From contig NZ_FNEX01000014.1 of the NCBI RefSeq assembly GCF_900100435.1, forward strand, positions 153,292-217,291: a stretch of 64,000 nucleotides of DNA, in the 5' to 3' direction. The translations under genes and the position numbers were made by a program. Numbering within the stretch: the first letter of the stretch is position 1; every line of letters begins with the position of its first letter. The notes beneath the pieces are model-generated. The model ran no database searches. It worked only from the letters and a program-made list of their open reading frames with translations, and was not told where the DNA came from. The DNA is from Pedobacter sp. ok626. GTDB lineage: Bacteria; Bacteroidota; Bacteroidia; Sphingobacteriales; Sphingobacteriaceae. Below are positions 60,169 through 64,000 of the stretch, piece after piece.

Positions 60169-61819
60169 ATCCTTTATACATTTTTTCATAATATTCCTTG
60201 GCCATTCTGCTGGCTTCAAAAGCTGGTACCACATCCATGGCTGCTTTTTTTACCAGACTTAACCATTGCTTCTGGTCGTTATAGTAGGTTGGTACTACAG
60301 TCCGTTCCAACACATTCATCAGGTTGGTGTTCTCCTGATTGTCTTGTTCCTGATCTGGCAATCCATCAGCCGCTGGTTGAATTAGGAAGCTGTTTACATT
60401 GTCTTTAGCAAATTCTGGCACCCAGCCATCAGGCAAGGAAAGATTAATGCTACCGTTCATCGCTGCTGTCATACCACTGGTGCCCGAAGCCTCTCTGTAC
60501 ATCCTTGGATTGTTTAGCCAAACGTCGGAACCTCTTTTTAGTAAGGCTGATAACTCTAGCTCATATCCGGTAAGGACTGCACAATTTTTTAGAGGCAGTG
60601 CACGATTGATGATGGAATTAAATAGGCCGATTGCCCCAAAATCTTCTGGATAAGGTTTTCCTGCCCAAATGATTTGAACCGGAAATGCTTCATTATTAAT
60701 CAAATTTAGGAACCTGTTCCAGTCCTGCATCACCAGGTCAGCCCTTTTATAACCTGCAAATCGTCTTGCCCAGACAATAGTCAATACATCTGGATTAAAA
60801 AGTTTGCCACATTGATTGGCCACAACTTTAAATAGATCGGCTTTCATTTCTTTTTTGCGAACTATAATCTCCTGATCATCACCAGACTTTATAGCTTTAC
60901 CTATTGTGGGATCTTCCCAATATTTCTGGTTTTGAGCATTGGTGATAGAGATGATTTCGCATATTCCTGAGTTATGGCTCCACATGTCCCTGGCCACTTT
61001 ACCATGTAGGGCTGATACTCCATTGGCTTTTCTGGCAAATTTAAGTGCAGCAAGCGTATAGCTAAAGTTATCGCCATCCATACCTAAAATCGACTTTACT
61101 TCATGTTCCTGCAAATGGTAAAAGAAGGACATTTCTTTAAGTAAGCTATACCTGTGTTCTTCATTGCCGGCCATTTCCGGTGTATGTGTGGTAAATACTA
61201 CTCTCTTTTTTATTTCCTCCAGGCTTTTATGCTTGCTGTAGAGGTAAAAATTAAGGGACACTGAATGACCTTCATTCATATGGTATATGTCGGGAGGCAT
61301 ATTTAAAATGTCCAACAGCATCGCTCCGCCAGTGCCTAGTATGATAGATTGGGCAATACGGGTAGTTTCGTGGGGATCGTATAAACGATGGGTTATTGTA
61401 CGTGATAAGAAGTCGTTCTCTGGGACATCTGTACTTAGCAAAAATAAAGGGGCAGTGCCAAATGTTTCTGGTTTCAATAAGTAGGCCCGGACGTGTACTT
61501 CAGCATCGTGCACCGGGACTTTAAAGGTGATACCCGTATCCTGTAAGAAGCTATATTGTTTTTCTGTATAATCAGGCTTCATCAACATATCCTTATCTCT
61601 GGATTGGTCGTAATACCCATATTTCCATAGTATTCCAATACCAAGTAGGTTCTGTTTCAATTCATAGGCACTCCTTAGGTGGGATCCGGCAAGGAAACCT
61701 AATCCGCCACTATATATTTTTAGCGCCTGGTGTACCGCAAACTCCATAGAAAAATAAGCCACCGCAGTACTATACTGCTGATTGGGTTCGTAACCGAAAA
61801 TGTCTTGTTTAGATAGCAT
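60167..61819 (-). CDS. short alpha-glucan phosphorylase-like protein, PLP lysine replaced by Thr
   Basis: 550 residues, the length of the short alpha-glucan phosphorylases. Matches include AYFSMEFAVHQALKIYSGGLGFLAGSH, HMNEGHSVSLNFYLYS, VVWARRFAGYKRADL-like TIVWARRFAGYKRADL and EASGTSGM. In this family the sequence after GTSGM is normally Lys (the PLP Schiff-base lysine, GTSGMKAA); here residue 451 is Thr (codon ACA). It may therefore not be a PLP-dependent phosphorylase. Cytoplasmic. The family breaks alpha-glucans with phosphate to glucose 1-phosphate. Confidence 0.85.
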   Translation of the reverse strand: MLSKQDIFGYEPNQQYSTAVAYFSMEFAVHQALKIYSGGLGFLAGSHLRSAYELKQNLLGIGILWKYGYYDQSRDKDMLMKPDYTEKQYSFLQDTGITFKVPVHDAEVHVRAYLLKPETFGTAPLFLLSTDVPENDFLSRTITHRLYDPHETTRIAQSIILGTGGAMLLDILNMPPDIYHMNEGHSVSLNFYLYSKHKSLEEIKKRVVFTTHTPEMAGNEEHRYSLLKEMSFFYHLQEHEVKSILGMDGDNFSYTLAALKFARKANGVSALHGKVARDMWSHNSGICEIISITNAQNQKYWEDPTIGKAIKSGDDQEIIVRKKEMKADLFKVVANQCGKLFNPDVLTIVWARRFAGYKRADLVMQDWNRFLNLINNEAFPVQIIWAGKPYPEDFGAIGLFNSIINRALPLKNCAVLTGYELELSALLKRGSDVWLNNPRMYREASGTSGMTAAMNGSINLSLPDGWVPEFAKDNVNSFLIQPAADGLPDQEQDNQENTNLMNVLERTVVPTYYNDQKQWLSLVKKAAMDVVPAFEASRMAKEYYEKMYKG

Positions 61820-61909
61820 GGGTTTAATTTATAAAAATTAATACGAATAAAGGGCTTTGGATCTGATTATATATTAGGGACTTGTAATGATATTGTTTAT
61901 TTTTCGCAC

Positions 61910-62200
61910 ATGAAAACATTGAAACCTACTGTAACTATTGAATACTGTCCAAAATGTGGCTGGATGCTTAGAGCTGCATATATGGCACAGGAACTGCTGA
62001 GTACGTTTACCGATGACTTGAATGGCGTATTGTTAAAGCCAGCGGAAATAGGAGGAACCTATGTGATCAGTATTGATGATGTCGTTGTATTTGACAGGAA
62101 AGAGAAAGGTCGTTTTCCGGAAGTTAAGGAATTGAAGCAATTGATACGTGATGTAGTGAGCCCCGAGAAAGATCTTGGTCATTCTGATAAACCATCTTAA
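61910..62200 (+). CDS. SelW/Rdx-like CxxC protein
   Basis: 96 residues with CPKC near residue 13 in TIEYCPKCGWMLRAAYMAQ, and the Rdx-type strand GGTYVISIDDVVVFDRKEKGRFPE. It matches the bacterial SelT/SelW/SelH family with Cys in place of Sec. Thiol redox protein of the cytoplasm; partner unknown. Confidence 0.85.
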   Translation: MKTLKPTVTIEYCPKCGWMLRAAYMAQELLSTFTDDLNGVLLKPAEIGGTYVISIDDVVVFDRKEKGRFPEVKELKQLIRDVVSPEKDLGHSDKPS

Positions 62201-62390
62201 ATTTTTGTAGGATATAGCCACTTTTTGCGCTTAAATTAAGCTCTGAAAGCAGGTTTTTGTAAATAATCTGGCTTAAAACCAGCATGGTATATGTTTTCTC
62301 AATTAATTAATTGCACAATATATATCGTAGTCCTATATTTGCATCACTCTAAAAGGAAACGATTAGTGTAAACGTTCAAATAAGAATGTT

Positions 62391-62463
62391 GATTCCGTAG
62401 CTCAGCTGGTAGAGCATTACACTTTTAATGTAGTGGTCCTGGGTTCGAATCCCAGCGGGATCA
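62391..62463 (+). tRNA. tRNA-Lys (TTT)
   Basis: 73 nt without encoded CCA. Acceptor arms GATTCCG/CGGGATC, D stem GCTC/GAGC, anticodon stem TTACA/TGTAG around CTTTTAA (anticodon TTT at 62424-62426), and the TTCGAAT T loop all fold as expected. Confidence 0.97.
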
Positions 62464-62486
62464 CAGAGAATAGTAACACAACGTAC

Positions 62487-62525
62487 AAAAGCCTGCAATC
62501 ATTTTGATTGCAGGCTTTTGTTTTT
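62487..62525 (+). terminator. terminator of the tRNA-Lys transcript
   Basis: Perfect 15-bp stem (AAAAGCCTGCAATCA at 62487-62501 with TGATTGCAGGCTTTT at 62505-62519), followed by T residues. Confidence 0.9.
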
Positions 62526-62553
62526 ACCAAAACCTAAAATTCTCCAGAACAAA

Positions 62554-62580
62554 CGGATCAATCCCAAAACTTGTGGAGCA
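62554..62580. repeat. left terminal inverted repeat of the IS
   Basis: Begins CGGATCAATCCC and ends TGTGGAGCA; perfect match over 27 bp to the reverse complement of 63973-63999. Confidence 0.92.
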
Positions 62581-62624
62581 GGAGTTAAAATTATAATTTT
62601 GTATTTCTATACCGTTTTATATTT

Positions 62625-62990
62625 ATGCCATCAGCTACTGCATCCTTGCTCAGATTATTTCTGCCAGATTTTATACTAGAGAATTTTGAATTCAAAGGGG
62701 TTATTGAGGATAGTGAAACCTTCCATATCGAACTCGAAGAGTTGAATAATCCCCCCTTAGAATGGGATGGGATCAAAGTTTTGTCTAAAGGCTTTTTCCC
62801 TCAGATTGTAATTCAAGACTTTCCTATCCGTGGACATAAAGTGTTTTTTCATATCCGCAGACGCCGATGGCTCAATACAGAAACTTCTAAGGTGATTTAT
62901 CGGAATTGGACTTTAGTAGAAAAGGGAACGCGAATGACTGGGGATTTCGCGGCTTTTTTAAAAGAAATCAATCGATACAGCACCGAGTAG
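62625..62990 (+). CDS. IS transposase N-terminal region protein (first frame)
   Basis: 121 residues. Basic N-terminal part with a ZnF/HTH-like role suggested by position; RGHKVFFHIRRRRWLNTETSK and NWTLVEKGTRMTGDF. It ends STE-stop at 62990; the next frame continues with SSVDAISSFYG. No independent DDE residues. It is the first half of the transposase or a helper protein. Confidence 0.75.
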   Translation: MPSATASLLRLFLPDFILENFEFKGVIEDSETFHIELEELNNPPLEWDGIKVLSKGFFPQIVIQDFPIRGHKVFFHIRRRRWLNTETSKVIYRNWTLVEKGTRMTGDFAAFLKEINRYSTE

Positions 62991-63954
62991 CGTTGATGCC
63001 ATCAGTTCATTCTATGGTGTAAAAGCTAAGAATCTACTTCGTCAATATCGTGATTACCTCAGTGACTTTAAAAATTGGGATCAGAAATCACATGCAAAAG
63101 AATGGCTGCTGTATCCTGAAAACCTAGGTGAACAGCTTTCTATAGACGAAACCAGTCTATCTCATGGTGAGCTTTACACCATCCTTACCAACAAATCAGC
63201 GAAAGGTAAGAAAGGCGCTATTGTTGCCATTGTAGCAGGCACCAAAGCCGAAACAGTCATCTCAGTACTGAAACGAATTCCAGAAAGAGCAAGAAAAAAA
63301 GTGACTGAAGTTACCCTGGATATGGCAGGTAATATGGAATTGATCTGCAAACGTTGTTTTCCGCAGGCAACCAGAGTGACAGATCGGTTTCATGTACAGA
63401 AACTGGCCACCGAGGCGCTACAGGAAATGCGGATCAAACACAGATGGGAAGCTATGGATCAGGAAAATGAAGCTATAGAAAGATCAAAAAAGACAGGCCG
63501 GCCATTTCAAGCGGAAGTACTCCATAATGGAGATACGATAAAGCAATTGCTGGCTCGTAGCAGATATGTATTATATAAAAAGCCTTCTGATTGGATAGAC
63601 AGTCAAAAGGATCGTGCAGAACTCCTATTCGGAAGGTTTCCTGACCTTAAAACAGCCTATGGACTCAGTTTTGGACTTAGTCAAATCTTTGAAAATACAA
63701 CAGATAAAGTCTTCGCCTTGGCGAGATTGGCCAAATGGCATGAAAAAGTACGACAAACGGGATTCAAATCTTTTAATACAATTGCCAGGTCGATACAGAA
63801 CCATTATCAGACTATATTGAACTACTTTGATAACAGATCTACTAATGCTTCAGCGGAATCTTTTAATGCAAAAATAAAGGCTTTTAGAAACCTGTTTAGA
63901 GGTGTAAAAAACATAGAATTCTTCCTGTACAGACTAACGCAATTGTATGCTTAA
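62962..63954 (+). CDS. IS transposase catalytic region (second frame, no usual start)
   Basis: The open frame runs from 62962 to 63954 (330 codons) and overlaps the first frame in the +1 phase. DDE-type residues: Asp in LSIDETSL, Asp in VTDRFHVQKL, and Glu in STNASAESFNAKIKAFRN, the ISL3-type arrangement. There is no ATG, GTG or TTG near the 5' end of the frame, so it may be made by frameshifting from the first frame. A downstream GTG at 63301 would miss the first Asp. Confidence 0.8.
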   Translation, partial: KKSIDTAPSSVDAISSFYGVKAKNLLRQYRDYLSDFKNWDQKSHAKEWLLYPENLGEQLSIDETSLSHGELYTILTNKSAKGKKGAIVAIVAGTKAETVISVLKRIPERARKKVTEVTLDMAGNMELICKRCFPQATRVTDRFHVQKLATEALQEMRIKHRWEAMDQENEAIERSKKTGRPFQAEVLHNGDTIKQLLARSRYVLYKKPSDWIDSQKDRAELLFGRFPDLKTAYGLSFGLSQIFENTTDKVFALARLAKWHEKVRQTGFKSFNTIARSIQNHYQTILNYFDNRSTNASAESFNAKIKAFRNLFRGVKNIEFFLYRLTQLYA

Positions 63955-63972
63955 AAACAGAAAAATCATTCT

Positions 63973-63999
63973 TGCTCCACAAGTTTTGGGATTGATCCG
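63973..63999. repeat. right terminal inverted repeat of the IS
   Basis: Mirror of 62554-62580, complementary at 27 of 27 positions; one base (64000) remains beyond it. Confidence 0.92.
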
Positions 64000-64000
64000 A

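Larger units (their letters stand above)
62554..63999 (+). mobile_element. insertion sequence, ISL3-like DDE type (ISAon1-like), 1446 bp
   Basis: Bounded by 27-bp perfect inverted repeats and carrying a transposase split over two frames. The right end is one base from the window edge, so no target duplication can be checked. It lies just after the tRNA-Lys terminator. The name ISAon1-like rests on recalled resemblance of the N-terminal region protein and is not certain. Confidence 0.8.

Noticed and set aside
62391..62553. Possible integrative-element attachment site at the tRNA-Lys 3' end
   Set aside because: No copy of the tRNA 3' end or integrase is seen; the nearby element is an IS with inverted repeats, inserted about 90 bp beyond the tRNA.

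Overview
The window looks like chromosomal DNA of a Bacteroidota bacterium, most likely Sphingobacteriaceae of the Pedobacter type. The evidence is the AT-rich composition, weak Shine-Dalgarno sequences, TAnnTTTG-type -7 promoter boxes, a FecR/SusC/SusD/TlpA set, many Spase II lipoproteins and stand-alone TonB_C proteins. The species cannot be fixed from sequence alone.

Layout. 1-4.5 kb: a two-component operon facing a secreted Arg/Gly/His-rich protein, with a direct-plus-inverted repeat operator between them, then a DUF4397 lipoprotein. 4.6-12.6 kb: rpiB with a heme/beta-propeller lipoprotein, a 0.7-kb gene-free stretch that looks like a structured RNA, a lyase-fold lipoprotein, PIN-PhoH and an M1 peptidase. 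12.6-31.6 kb: a possible small RNA behind a sigma-54-like promoter, MprF next to two VirJ/AcvB-domain hydrolases, then housekeeping and stress genes (Nudix, Dabb, oxidoreductase, GNAT, Bcr-type MFS, CDGSH, gamma-glutamyltransferase, ABC1 kinase, nuclease-fold protein, AraC/DUF417 pair, BamA-like barrel, DUF2071).

31.6-46.8 kb is the most distinctive region, a sugar/sugar-acid catabolic regulon. It holds an AraC regulator, a fucose-isomerase-like enzyme, a ribulokinase-like kinase, an FAH-family dehydratase candidate, a 2-oxoglutarate-semialdehyde-type dehydrogenase, a UxaA-family dehydratase, an SSS transporter, a DHDPS-superfamily lyase, an FG-GAP protein and a DUF3748 propeller. A 29-bp element recurs upstream of every transcription unit, 58 bp from the -7 box by my count, and is the likely operator. 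The promoter of the first operon is duplicated with a 240-bp period. I infer that a sugar acid is dehydrated and converted through 2-oxoglutarate semialdehyde to 2-oxoglutarate, beside an isomerase/kinase route to a pentulose phosphate.

46.8-49.3 kb holds gene remnants (end of a sialate O-acetylesterase, an RluA-type protein without its catalytic domain) and a succinate-semialdehyde-type dehydrogenase. 49.3-57.5 kb is an ECF sigma/FecR/SusC/SusD/TlpA uptake locus without visible polysaccharide-degrading enzymes. 57.5-62.5 kb has SRPBCC, LCP, small secreted proteins, an S74-chaperone-like protein, a short glucan phosphorylase with threonine where the PLP lysine is expected, an Rdx/SelW-like protein and tRNA-Lys. 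The window closes with an apparently complete 1446-bp insertion sequence that has 27-bp perfect inverted repeats and a transposase split over two frames.
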